Assembly: GCF_003634615.1 (NCBI RefSeq)
Contig: NZ_RBKX01000001.1
Coordinates: 2,108,001-2,172,000, forward strand
Direction of reading: 5' to 3'
Origin: Flavobacterium sp. 102
GTDB taxonomy: Bacteria > Bacteroidota > Bacteroidia > Flavobacteriales > Flavobacteriaceae
Length of the DNA: 64,000 nt
Every line of letters starts with the position of its first letter. Position 1 is the first letter of the stretch. The translations under genes were made by a program, and so were the position numbers. Below, in pieces: positions 25,173 to 32,907 of the stretch. The notes under the pieces were generated by a model, which saw only the letters and a list, made by a program, of their open reading frames with translations, searched no databases and was not told the DNA's origin.

Positions 25173-25682
25173 ATGAACCAAAATGAGTTTATGCTACTCG
25201 TGAATCCGTTTAAGGATAAAGTCTTTCGAATGGCGAAGCGATTGCTCGTTAGTACGGAAGAAGCAGAAGATGCCACTCAGGAAGTTTTGGTGAAATTATG
25301 GAACAAAAATGAAAGTCTGGATGAATACAAAAGTGTTGAAGCTGTCGCAATGACAATGACCAAAAACTATTGTTTGGATCAATTAAAGTCGAAACGCGCC
25401 AGCAATATGAAGATTGTGCACAACAATTTCACCGACAGAGAAGCCGGTTTACAACAAAAAGTAGAAGATCGTGACACTTGGAATTGGGTAGAAAAAATAA
25501 TGAATAACTTGCCAGAACAACAAAAATTGATTGTTCAAATGCGTGACATTGAAGAAATGGAGTTTGAAGAAATTGGCAAGATATTAGAAATGAATGAGTC
25601 GGCTATTCGCACGGCTTTGTCAAGAGCAAGAAAAACGATAAGAGAAAACATGATAAAAACACATCATTATGGCATTGGATAA
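25173..25682 (+). CDS. ECF-type RNA polymerase sigma factor
   Basis: 169 residues with region 2 (FRMAKRLLVSTEEAEDATQEVLVKLW, then MTMTKNYCLDQLKSKR) and region 4 (LPEQQKLIVQMRDIEEMEFEEIGKILEMNESAIRTALSRARKTIRE). No region 1.2 or 3, so a group 4 sigma factor. Its last 14 bases overlap the next gene, a membrane protein that looks like its anti-sigma factor, and two DUF4252 genes follow in the same direction. It probably drives its own operon in answer to an envelope signal. Confidence 0.93.
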   Translation: MNQNEFMLLVNPFKDKVFRMAKRLLVSTEEAEDATQEVLVKLWNKNESLDEYKSVEAVAMTMTKNYCLDQLKSKRASNMKIVHNNFTDREAGLQQKVEDRDTWNWVEKIMNNLPEQQKLIVQMRDIEEMEFEEIGKILEMNESAIRTALSRARKTIRENMIKTHHYGIG

Positions 25683-26115
25683 CATAGAAAAATTATTAGA
25701 AAAATACTTCGAAGCAGAAACCACTATAGCCGAAGAAAAAGAGTTGAAAAACTATTTTGCTTCTTCAGATGTTGCGCAGCATTTGGAACAATTCAAACCT
25801 ATATTCGGTTATGCTATACAAGCAAAACAAGAGCAGTTTATCGCAACGATTCCGTTAAACACTAAGAAACGCAAAAGCGTAGTTTGGTTATCAATTGCAG
25901 CGTCTGTAGCGGTTTTGTTGAGTGTGGGTTTATTTACCTTTAATCATTATAACCAACCTGTATCAGAAGATTTAGGAACGTATGATGATCCTGAAGTTGC
26001 TTTTAGAGAAACCCAAAAAGCCTTGGCTTTGATTTCTAAAAGTGTAAATAAAGGCATCGAGAGTATGGAATATTTAAATGAATACGAACAATCAAAAAAC
26101 AAAGTTTTTAAATAA
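25669..26115 (+). CDS. Probable anti-sigma factor, single-pass membrane protein
   Basis: 148 residues. The cytoplasmic N-terminal part has LEKYFEAETTIAEEKELKNYFASSDVA, a motif seen in Bacteroidota proteins coded just after ECF sigma factors. It is followed by KKRKSVVWLSIAASVAVLLSVGLFTF (membrane helix, about residues 62-87) and a ~60-residue outer part. It overlaps the sigma gene by 14 bases. There is no classic zinc-binding anti-sigma (ZAS) motif, so the role is inferred from position and topology. Confidence 0.7.
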   Translation: MALDNIEKLLEKYFEAETTIAEEKELKNYFASSDVAQHLEQFKPIFGYAIQAKQEQFIATIPLNTKKRKSVVWLSIAASVAVLLSVGLFTFNHYNQPVSEDLGTYDDPEVAFRETQKALALISKSVNKGIESMEYLNEYEQSKNKVFK

Positions 26116-26132
26116 AAAAAAATCAAGAAATC

Positions 26133-26672
26133 ATGAGAAATTTAATTTTAACATTAGTAGTAATATTATCAACGAGTACCATTTTTGCTCAAACTGTTTT
26201 TGATAAATTTGACAATCAAGACGATATTACGACAGTAATTGTCAACAAAAAGATGTTTACTTTATTGAGCAAAATGAAAGTGGAAGATAAGGAAACCCAA
26301 CAGTATGTCAATTTGATTAAAAAATTAGACAACTTAAAAGTATTTGTAACTACCAACGACAAGAAAGCAGATGAGATGAAATTGGTATCTGATAAATATG
26401 TTAAAACATCTGCTTTAGAAGAATTAATGCGCATCAACGAGAAAGGAAAAAGCGTAAAAATTTATGTAAAATCCGGTGCGACTGATTCACAAGTGAAAGA
26501 GTTGTTAATGTTTGTAGAAGGCAGTGGCAAAGAAGAAACTGTTTTGATGTCATTAACAGGCGATTTTGATCTGAACGAACTTTCGGTTTTGACAGAAAAA
26601 ATGAAATTACCGGGCGGCGATGATTTAAAAAAAGCTTCTAAAGGATCAAAAGGCCCGAAAGGCGCAAAATAA
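26133..26672 (+). CDS. DUF4252 family exported protein
   Basis: 179 residues with signal peptide (MRNLILTLVVILSTSTIFAQ) and the DUF4252 core: FDKFDNQDDITTVIVNKKMFTLLSKM, LDNLKVFVTTNDKKADEM and a late ETVLMSLTGDFDLNELSVLTEKM. The C-terminus is a lysine/glycine tail (KKASKGSKGPKGAK). Function of DUF4252 is unknown. 17 bases after the anti-sigma-like gene, 6 bases before a second DUF4252 gene, so the four genes are one operon. Confidence 0.85.
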   Translation: MRNLILTLVVILSTSTIFAQTVFDKFDNQDDITTVIVNKKMFTLLSKMKVEDKETQQYVNLIKKLDNLKVFVTTNDKKADEMKLVSDKYVKTSALEELMRINEKGKSVKIYVKSGATDSQVKELLMFVEGSGKEETVLMSLTGDFDLNELSVLTEKMKLPGGDDLKKASKGSKGPKGAK

Positions 26673-26678
26673 TAAGAT

Positions 26679-27215
26679 ATGAAACTTATTTATTTCATCG
26701 CAATGTTAGCTTCAATGTTGTTGCTGAGTTGCAATAGTGAACCAAGTCTTCAAAAGTATTTTGTAGAGAAGTCAGAGGACAAAGATTTTGTTGCCCTTGA
26801 TGTATCCCCAAATATTATTAATGTTGACAAAGCTAAATTAACTTCTGACCAAAAAACAGCTTTGGAATCATTTGATAAGATGAATATTTTAGCTTTCAAA
26901 TTAGATGATAAGAACAAAGCGCAATACGAAGCTGAAAGTAAAAAGCTAACACAAATATTAAAAGGCAAAGAGTATCAGGAGCTAATGAAAGTGGGTTCAG
27001 GTAAAGATGGTGCTTCAATCAGTTTTGTGGGAGACGAGGATAATATAGATGAGTTTATTTTATTTGGTAAAAAGAAAGACAATGGTTTTGCCGTTGTGAG
27101 GATTTTGGGCAATGACATGAATCCGAATAATATTATGAATATGATTTCCATCTTGCAATCTGCCAATATTGACATGGACCAATTAAAGCCTTTAGAAGCT
27201 TTGATGAAAAAATAA
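26679..27215 (+). CDS. DUF4252 family lipoprotein
   Basis: 178 residues, paralogue of the preceding gene, but with a lipoprotein signal (MLLLSC, Cys18) instead of a cleaved one. Core features: LQKYFVEKSEDKDFVALDVSP, SFDKMNILAFKLDDKNKAQYEAE, and VGDEDNIDEFILFGKKKDNGFAVVRILG. Last gene of the sigma operon; the hairpin 35 bases on ends it. The pair offers one soluble periplasmic and one anchored form of the same fold. Confidence 0.83.
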   Translation: MKLIYFIAMLASMLLLSCNSEPSLQKYFVEKSEDKDFVALDVSPNIINVDKAKLTSDQKTALESFDKMNILAFKLDDKNKAQYEAESKKLTQILKGKEYQELMKVGSGKDGASISFVGDEDNIDEFILFGKKKDNGFAVVRILGNDMNPNNIMNMISILQSANIDMDQLKPLEALMKK

Positions 27216-27249
27216 AAAATGATTTTACTGAGGTTAATAGTTAAAAACG

Positions 27250-27278
27250 AAAAGTCCCGATTTACTCGGGACTTTTTT
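27250..27278. terminator. Bidirectional terminator between DUF4252 and crtZ genes
   Basis: Stem AAAGTCCCGA / TCGGGACTTT with 5-base loop and T-run; its right end touches the crtZ stop codon. Confidence 0.87.
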
Positions 27279-27720
27279 ATTTTTTAAAGTATTTAAACGG
27301 AACAACGAGCATTCCAAAACATTCCCCTTGTTCTTTGCCAATATGTTTGTGGTGCATTTTGTGCGCCCTTCTAACAGCTTTTGCATAGCGATTGTTGGCA
27401 TTTCGGAACAATTTAAACCTTTGGTGAATAAAAATGTCATGAACGGTAAAATAAGCTAATCCGTAAGCAAAAATTCCTAGTCCGATTGCTAAACCAATTT
27501 CGAGTATGTTGTTTTGCCAAAGTAAAAAGAAGCCAATGCTAACAACGGCATAAAAAATAAAGAAAGCATCATTGCGCTCGAACCAAGAATCGTGGTCTTT
27601 TTTGTGGTGATCAGCATGTAAATTCCAGAGAAAACCATGCATAATGTATTTGTGACTAAACCAAGCCATAAATTCCATGAAGCAAAATGTAGCAAAAAAA
27701 ACTATAATGTGTAGGAGCAT
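27277..27720 (-). CDS. crtZ: Beta-carotene hydroxylase, CrtZ type
   Basis: 147-residue membrane di-iron hydroxylase that adds 3-hydroxyl groups to beta-carotene rings to give zeaxanthin. All four histidine clusters of the CrtZ/fatty-acid hydroxylase family are visible: HKYIMH (23-28), HADHHKKDH (35-43), HDIFIHQRF and HKMHHKH. Two or three membrane segments. It starts 4 bases after the crtB stop, so crtI-crtB-crtZ form one operon, closed by the hairpin at 27250-27278. No lycopene cyclase gene lies in the cluster. Confidence 0.92.
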   Translation of the reverse strand: MLLHIIVFFATFCFMEFMAWFSHKYIMHGFLWNLHADHHKKDHDSWFERNDAFFIFYAVVSIGFFLLWQNNILEIGLAIGLGIFAYGLAYFTVHDIFIHQRFKLFRNANNRYAKAVRRAHKMHHKHIGKEQGECFGMLVVPFKYFKK

Positions 27721-27724
27721 AATT

Positions 27725-28564
27725 TTATAATAAGTTTAAACGATAATTGACATAACATCGAGCTAAAAGTCCAAATTTTTCATAATCAGGTACTCGGATT
27801 CTAGTGTTTTTGATTTCCATCGAAGGTGTTTTTTTCAACTTAGACAGCAATTTTTTATAATACACATAAGCCGTATATACGCCAAATTTAGCCTCTAAAG
27901 GTAATTTTAAAATCCCTTCAAATCCCGCTTGAAAATCGGCTTCTATTTCTTTGATGATTTCATTTTTGGAATGTTCATCTAACTTTGATAAATCAGTATT
28001 TGGGAAGTAAGTTCGATTCAAATCTTCATAATCAGCTTTCAAATCTCGCAAAAAATTCACTTTCTGAAAAGCAGAACCCAATCGCATAGCCGAATGTTCT
28101 AATTCAGTAAACTTTTTATTATCGCCATTGACAAACACTTTCAGACACATCAAACCAACCACATCGGCTGAACCATAAATGTATTCATTGTATTCATCAT
28201 AGGATTTATATTCGGTTTTATGTAAATCCAATTTCATACTTTTCATAAAAGCCGCAATCATGGTTTGGGGAATATTGTATTTATGAACTGTATGCTGAAA
28301 GGAATTTAACACCGGATTCAAACTGATTTTGTTCTCTAAAGCATTCGCCAAATCCTTTTCAAACATATCAAAAAGTTGTTCTTTATTGTAATCGTGGAAA
28401 GTATCTACAATTTCATCGGCAAAGCGAACAAACCCATAAATATTATAAATATCCTGACGAATGCTCGGCGCTAACATCTTTACGGCTGCCGAAAAAGACG
28501 TGCTGTATGATTTAGTCACGTTTCTACTGCAATCGAAAGATATGGTGTCAAAAATTGATTTCAT
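27725..28564 (-). CDS. crtB: Phytoene synthase
   Basis: 279 residues. Condenses two geranylgeranyl diphosphates to phytoene, the entry step of carotenoid synthesis. Both aspartate-rich motifs are present: DEIVD (in FVRFADEIVDTFHD) and DLKADYEDLNRTYFP. The N-terminal SYSTSFSAAVKMLAPSIR substrate-binding stretch is intact. It starts 2 bases after the crtI stop. Squalene synthases share the fold, but gene order beside crtI and crtZ settles the call. Confidence 0.93.
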   Translation of the reverse strand: MKSIFDTISFDCSRNVTKSYSTSFSAAVKMLAPSIRQDIYNIYGFVRFADEIVDTFHDYNKEQLFDMFEKDLANALENKISLNPVLNSFQHTVHKYNIPQTMIAAFMKSMKLDLHKTEYKSYDEYNEYIYGSADVVGLMCLKVFVNGDNKKFTELEHSAMRLGSAFQKVNFLRDLKADYEDLNRTYFPNTDLSKLDEHSKNEIIKEIEADFQAGFEGILKLPLEAKFGVYTAYVYYKKLLSKLKKTPSMEIKNTRIRVPDYEKFGLLARCYVNYRLNLL

Positions 28565-28566
28565 GT

Positions 28567-30027
28567 TTATAGATTTTTTTGAATGAGTTCGGCAACAAGT
28601 TTTCCTGAAATTAATGATGGTGGAACACCAGGTCCGGGAACGGTTAATTGTCCGGTAAAATAGAGATTTTTCACCTTTTTACTTTTCAATTTGGGTCTTA
28701 AAAAAGCAGTTTGCAGTAAGGTGTTGGCAAGTCCATACGCATTCCCTTTATACGAATTGTAGTCTTTTATAAAATCATTTACGCAAAACGATTCTTTAAA
28801 GATAACATTGTTTTTTACAGTTTGTTGTGTCAGTTTTTCGAAACGCGTAATTATTTTTTCAAAATACAAATTTCTCAATTCGGGAGTGTCTTTTAGTCCG
28901 GGTGCAATAGGAATTAAGAAAATCCCGGCTTCATTACCTTCGGGAGCTGTATTGTCATCTGTTTTCGAAGGGAAACTAGCATAAAATAAAGGTTCTTTCG
29001 GCCATTGTGGTGTGTCATAAATGGCTGCTGCATGTACATCAAAATCTACATCAAAAAATAAGGAATGATGTTCTACATTTTCAATCTTTTTGTCAAAACC
29101 AACGTAGAATAAAAGTGATGACGGTGCGAAAGTTCGTTTTTCCCAATATTTTTCAGAATACGCTCTGTATTTTTCATCTAATAAAGTCTCCGTATGATGG
29201 TAATCGGCACCGCTCAAAATGACATCTCCTTTTACCGTTTTTCCATTAACTTTTATAGCGGTAGCTGAACCGTTTTCGACTATAATTTTTTCAATATTGG
29301 CATTGGTATGAATTACCACGCCTAATTCTTTGGCTAATTCTTCCATAGCTAAAATCACACTGTACATTCCGTTTTTTGGATGCCAAGTGCCCAAACCAAA
29401 ATCGGCAAAGTTCATAAAACTATAAAACGATGGCGTATCAGAGGGCTTAGCTCCAAGGAAAAGTACGGGAAATTCGAGAATTTGGATTAGTTTGGTATTG
29501 TTAAATCGGCGACGAATGTCTTTAGAGATGTTGCCAAAAAATTGATTGACTTTTTTTGCTGTTTCCAAAGTAACTAATTCCATAGGGGAAACGCCAGGGC
29601 GATAAACCAAATCTTTGATGGCTATGTTGTAATTACTCTGCGCTTCTTTCATAAAGGAAGCTAATTTTTGACCGCTGCCTTTTTCAATTGCTTCAAAAGT
29701 GGTGATGATTTCCGGAAGATTATCAGCGATGGTTACAAATTCGTTAACACCAAAATACACTTGATAAGCTGGAGAAAGTTTAATTAACTCGTAATAATCG
29801 GAAGGTTTTTTGCCAAAGTCGGCAAAGAATCTTTCGAAAACATCGGGCATCCAATACCACGTTGGTCCAATATCGAAGGTGAATCCGTCTTTTTTTAATT
29901 GTCTTGCTCTTCCGCCAATCGTTGCGTTTTTTTCGTACACTGTTATGTCACTTCCTTGTTGAGCAAGATAGCATGCAGCTGCAAGTGAGGAAAATCCGGA
30001 ACCGATTATTTTAATTTCTTTTTTCAT
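28567..30027 (-). CDS. crtI: Phytoene desaturase
   Basis: 486-residue FAD enzyme that desaturates phytoene to lycopene. The N-terminus has the dinucleotide fold IIGSGFSSLAAACYL, then EKNATIGGRARQLKKDGFTFDIGPTWYWMPDVFERFF. The C-terminus has NLYFTGQLTVPGPGVPPSLISGKLVAELI, the bacterial carotenoid desaturase signature. First gene of the crt operon. Its promoter region holds a perfect inverted repeat, the likely target of the divergent-family regulator encoded just upstream on the same strand. Confidence 0.94.
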   Translation of the reverse strand: MKKEIKIIGSGFSSLAAACYLAQQGSDITVYEKNATIGGRARQLKKDGFTFDIGPTWYWMPDVFERFFADFGKKPSDYYELIKLSPAYQVYFGVNEFVTIADNLPEIITTFEAIEKGSGQKLASFMKEAQSNYNIAIKDLVYRPGVSPMELVTLETAKKVNQFFGNISKDIRRRFNNTKLIQILEFPVLFLGAKPSDTPSFYSFMNFADFGLGTWHPKNGMYSVILAMEELAKELGVVIHTNANIEKIIVENGSATAIKVNGKTVKGDVILSGADYHHTETLLDEKYRAYSEKYWEKRTFAPSSLLFYVGFDKKIENVEHHSLFFDVDFDVHAAAIYDTPQWPKEPLFYASFPSKTDDNTAPEGNEAGIFLIPIAPGLKDTPELRNLYFEKIITRFEKLTQQTVKNNVIFKESFCVNDFIKDYNSYKGNAYGLANTLLQTAFLRPKLKSKKVKNLYFTGQLTVPGPGVPPSLISGKLVAELIQKNL

Positions 30028-30028
30028 A

Positions 30029-30062
30029 TTTGTTTAACAAAAGTATGCAAAAGTTAAACAAA
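30029..30062 (-). promoter_or_regulatory. crtI promoter with candidate operator
   Basis: Perfect inverted repeat TTTGTTTAAC (30029-30038) - 14 bp - GTTAAACAAA (30053-30062). The minus-strand -7 box TACTTTTG (30038-30045) touches one arm, so a repressor bound here would block RNA polymerase. The same half-site GTTAAACAAA occurs at 30988-30997 before the regulator gene. Confidence 0.6.
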
Positions 30063-30075
30063 ATAAAAGTTTTGT

Positions 30076-30972
30076 TTATATATTTTCAACTAATTCTTTA
30101 ATCGAACTAAATGTAGTGGTTTTTTCTGTAATTAATTTGATATCAATATTTTCAATCATTCGGCCAATTAGCCACAAATTGGAAGATTCGTCCAAAACTT
30201 CTTGCTTTAAGGTTTTGATATAATTATTGATTTCAGATTTATTAGGTTCTACAGTCATGTAACACAAGTAGGTGATATTGTCAAAGTGTTTTTTCATATC
30301 TTTTAAACTGTCAATCGGAACGCTTTCCCCCAAATAGACAGTTTTGTAACCTAAATTTAAAATTTCATAGTTCAAATACATTAACCCCAATTCGTGGATT
30401 TCATTCATGGGTAGATATAATACAAAAACTCTGTCGGGTTGTGTTGGTTCGAGGGTTTGAACTTTTTCTGTATTGGTTAATATTTTTTGTTTGATGAGGT
30501 ATGAGATAAAATGTTCGTGAGCTGGTGTGATGGTATCCGTTTGCCAAAGCAGGCCTATTTCCTGAATTAATGGTATAAAAACTTCATAGAAAATTTCTCT
30601 GAATGACTTTTCTGAAAGTAATTTGTTGTAAGTAGTAAAGAAAAGTGCCTGATCAAAATTCATCATTGACATTTTAAAAGAACTAATTGCATGATGTTTA
30701 GCACTTTTTTCAGAAATGATTTCATTAACTAATTGCGGGATTCTTTCTGTTGAAAGTTTTGATATTTTAGAAATTTTGTAACCGTAATTGTGTAATAACG
30801 TTATGTTTAAGAGCTTTTGTAGGTTGCTTAAATCGTAGAGACGTATATTGGTTTCGGTGCGCATAGGTTCAAGTATGCTATATCTTTTTTCCCAAATTCT
30901 AATTGTGTGAGCTTTAATTCCTGAAAGATTTTCCAAATCTTTGATACTAAAAACACTTTTAACGTTGTTCAT
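30076..30972 (-). CDS. MerR-type regulator with B12-binding domain (CarH/LitR-like)
   Basis: 298 residues. N-terminal MerR helix-turn-helix (residues ~6-75: FSIKDLENLSGIKAHTIRIWEKRY), a helical B12-cap domain and a cobalamin-binding Rossmann domain. The photoreceptor motif W-x9-EH is intact (Trp143, Glu153, His154), and the lower-ligand motif reads EIHELG with His193 where many B12 proteins have DxHxxG. In CarH, adenosylcobalamin makes a DNA-binding tetramer in the dark that light breaks up. Here the neighbours are crtI, crtB and crtZ downstream on the same strand, so dark repression of carotenoid synthesis is the expected role. The 34-bp inverted repeat at crtI and the half-site at its own promoter support autoregulation. 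Confidence 0.88.
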   Translation of the reverse strand: MNNVKSVFSIKDLENLSGIKAHTIRIWEKRYSILEPMRTETNIRLYDLSNLQKLLNITLLHNYGYKISKISKLSTERIPQLVNEIISEKSAKHHAISSFKMSMMNFDQALFFTTYNKLLSEKSFREIFYEVFIPLIQEIGLLWQTDTITPAHEHFISYLIKQKILTNTEKVQTLEPTQPDRVFVLYLPMNEIHELGLMYLNYEILNLGYKTVYLGESVPIDSLKDMKKHFDNITYLCYMTVEPNKSEINNYIKTLKQEVLDESSNLWLIGRMIENIDIKLITEKTTTFSSIKELVENI

Positions 30973-30973
30973 C

Positions 30974-31001
30974 TTTTGTTTGAATTAGTTAAACAAAATT
31001 A
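30974..31001 (-). promoter_or_regulatory. Regulator promoter with candidate operator
   Basis: Inverted repeat TTTTGTTT (30974-30981) - 9 bp - AAACAAAA (30991-30998), containing the exact crtI half-site GTTAAACAAA. A minus-strand -7 box TAATTTTG (30994-31001) overlaps the outer arm. This arrangement suits autorepression. Confidence 0.5.
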
Positions 31002-31047
31002 ATAAAATAACTTTACCAATGTCTTTTTTGGAAATAAACTTTATAAA

Positions 31048-31079
31048 AAAAGAGCAAATCCAATAGAATTTGCTCTTTT
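31048..31079 (-). terminator. Terminator after tRNA-Leu
   Basis: Stem AAAAGAGCAAAT / ATTTGCTCTTTT with an 8-base loop; on the minus strand it is followed by a T-run. Confidence 0.82.
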
Positions 31080-31084
31080 AAATG

Positions 31085-31166
31085 TGACCACGATCAGATT
31101 CGAACTGACACGTCTTGCGACACCACCCCCTCAAGATGGCGAGTCTACCAATTTCTCCACGTGGCC
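31085..31166 (-). tRNA. tRNA-Leu(GAG)
   Basis: Minus-strand cloverleaf: acceptor GGCCACG/CGTGGTC with discriminator A, anticodon loop TTGAGGG (anticodon GAG), long variable arm TGTCGCAAGACGT and T-loop GTTCGAATC. 82 nt; the CCA end is not encoded. Confidence 0.95.
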
Positions 31167-31171
31167 TAAAA

Positions 31172-31206
31172 CAAAAAAAAGTCAAACAATAGCTGTTCGA
31201 CTTTTT
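31172..31206 (-). terminator. Terminator between tRNA-Lys and tRNA-Leu
   Basis: On the minus strand AAAAGTCGAACA pairs with TGTTTGACTTTT (one G-U) around a 5-base loop, followed by a run of T. It lies directly after the tRNA-Lys 3' end. Confidence 0.7.
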
Positions 31207-31207
31207 G

Positions 31208-31280
31208 TGACCCGACTGGGGCTCGAACCCAGGACCCCATCATTAAAAGTGATGTGCTCTACCAACTGAGCTATCGAGTC
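31208..31280 (-). tRNA. tRNA-Lys(UUU), copy 1
   Basis: Minus-strand cloverleaf of 73 nt: acceptor GACTCGA/TCGGGTC, discriminator A, anticodon loop CTTTTAA (anticodon TTT), T-arm GGGTTCGAGCCC. CCA not encoded. Identical to the copy at 31307-31379. Confidence 0.96.
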
Positions 31281-31306
31281 TTTAGCATCAAAATAAAGAA
31301 AAATTG

Positions 31307-31379
31307 TGACCCGACTGGGGCTCGAACCCAGGACCCCATCATTAAAAGTGATGTGCTCTACCAACTGAGCTATCGAGTC
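31307..31379 (-). tRNA. tRNA-Lys(UUU), copy 2
   Basis: Identical 73-nt copy of the previous tRNA, 99 bp away, with a 26-bp AT-rich spacer. It is the promoter-proximal copy on the minus strand. A recent tandem duplication. Confidence 0.96.
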
Positions 31380-31506
31380 TTTTTCTTTTCTTGAATGCGG
31401 GTGCAAATATAAGACCTTATTATTTATATTTCAAAGCAATTTTATTATAAATTTGGCTTTTTTTAGATAAGGGTCTTAATGGCTTAATTTATAAGGTTTT
31501 ATTGTA

Positions 31507-32025
31507 ATGCGAAAAATTGTTTTAGTAGGGTATATGGCAGTTGGAAAGTCAACTATTGGCAAATTGATAGCCGAAAAAAGACAAATGAAATGGCTTGACC
31601 TTGATCAAATAATCGAAAAAAATACTAATTTATCTGTAGCAGCTATTTTTAAAGAAAAAGGTGAAATCTTTTTCAGAAAGCAGGAAAATCTAGAATTAAA
31701 GAAACTTTTGGACAGTAATGAAAGTCTTGTTATTAGTACCGGTGGTGGAACACCTTGTTATTCTAATAATCATTTACTTCTAAATGGCGAAAATGTGGTT
31801 TCTGTCTATCTCAAAGCTTCAATTGAAGAGTTGTATAAAAGGCTTAGTAGTAATAATGGCGACAGACCTTTAATCGCCAACCAATCGGAAGAACAACTCA
31901 AAGAATTCATCGCCAAAAATCTATTTGACAGAAGTTATTATTACAATCAGGCTACTTTTAAAGTCGATACCGAAAGTAAAACACCGCAAGCCATTGTGAG
32001 TGAAATAGTAGCTTTGTTAAACTAG
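31507..32025 (+). CDS. aroK: Shikimate kinase
   Basis: 172 residues. Phosphorylates shikimate in the chorismate pathway. P-loop GYMAVGKST (residues 8-16), shikimate-binding DLDQIIEK and FRKQENLELK, GGGTP motif (STGGGTPCY), and the lid NNGDRPLI. Full family length. Convergent with the phosphoribosyltransferase gene, with which it overlaps by 9 bases. Confidence 0.93.
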   Translation: MRKIVLVGYMAVGKSTIGKLIAEKRQMKWLDLDQIIEKNTNLSVAAIFKEKGEIFFRKQENLELKKLLDSNESLVISTGGGTPCYSNNHLLLNGENVVSVYLKASIEELYKRLSSNNGDRPLIANQSEEQLKEFIAKNLFDRSYYYNQATFKVDTESKTPQAIVSEIVALLN

Positions 32026-32514
32026 GTAAGCATAATTATTGTTTTCCTCAAATACCACATGAACATGTTCTTTGGAAGAGGTAGAAAGCGATATCCCTTT
32101 AAAGTCAGCTTTGACGGGAAATTTTTTGTGATTTCGGTCTATTAAAACTACGGTTTTGAACTTTTTAATAGGCACTTCTAAAAAATGCTTTACCCCATAA
32201 ACCAGTGTCGTTCCCGAGTTTAAGACATCATCAACTAGGACTAAGTTTTTGTCATTATATGTTTCTTTGGTAATTGAAGTAGCTATTGGATTAAACGGAT
32301 TTTGCTTGTCAATTTTGACTTCACACAATACGATATTGATATCAGATATGTCTTTTAGAATCACACCAATTTTTTCAGCCAAGAGGTAGCCATTGTTGGT
32401 AATACCAGCCAATACAATTTCTTTTTCACCAGCAAAGGTTTCATATATTTGATAGGCAATACGTCTTATTTTATGTTCAATTTCTTGGTGGTTGAGTATG
32501 ATATTTTGCCCCAT
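32017..32514 (-). CDS. PyrR-like phosphoribosyltransferase
   Basis: 165 residues with the type I PRTase PRPP loop NLVLVDDVLNSGTTL and the N-terminal EIVLAGITNNGYLLAEKI. PyrR proteins bind or use UMP/uracil and PRPP, either as uracil phosphoribosyltransferase or as pyr attenuator; which applies is not visible. Start chosen at ATG 32514: a -7 box TATCTTTG lies just upstream at 32526-32533, which makes the longer reading (to 32556) impossible as a coding start for that transcript. Convergent overlap of 9 bases with aroK. Confidence 0.83.
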   Translation of the reverse strand: MGQNIILNHQEIEHKIRRIAYQIYETFAGEKEIVLAGITNNGYLLAEKIGVILKDISDINIVLCEVKIDKQNPFNPIATSITKETYNDKNLVLVDDVLNSGTTLVYGVKHFLEVPIKKFKTVVLIDRNHKKFPVKADFKGISLSTSSKEHVHVVFEENNNYAYLV

Positions 32515-32907
32515 GTTTTTTTTTTCAAAGATAGAAAACACTTTGTTTTTTTTCATTATTATTAAATAATTAAGGTGACGAATTAGTTTCTAAGCTGTTT
32601 TTGTGATTTATTATCTATATATATTTGTCATTTCAAAATAAAATGTAGCTTTATTATTATTTTATTTGGACAATTCTCTCTATATGTATAGGAATTGTAT
32701 GAGTGCAAAGCTACTAAATACCAATACTTTTTAATATTTTGATGCTTTATTTCAAAAATTAGATTTTTTAAACTTTTTTTTAGAAACTTTTCACATAAAT
32801 TTACCGACTGTAAAATGCTTGTTCACCTCTTTAATTATTTAAAAAACAAACGATTGAAGTTTGGTGCTTAGTGTTTTTTTTTTGAATGTTTCGCCTTGAA
32901 TCAAAAT
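32515..32907. other. 393-bp intergenic region between divergent genes
   Basis: AT-rich. It holds a minus-strand -7 box (TATCTTTG as CAAAGATA at 32526-32533) for the phosphoribosyltransferase and the unusually long upstream region of the T9SS giant. I see no gene, tRNA or clear riboswitch in it. Confidence 0.6.

Noticed and set aside
31084..31406. Open frames on both strands across tRNA-Leu and tRNA-Lys
   Set aside because: The minus-strand frame is just the duplicated tRNA-Lys read twice (DSIAQLVEHITFNDGVLGSSP); no protein is implied.
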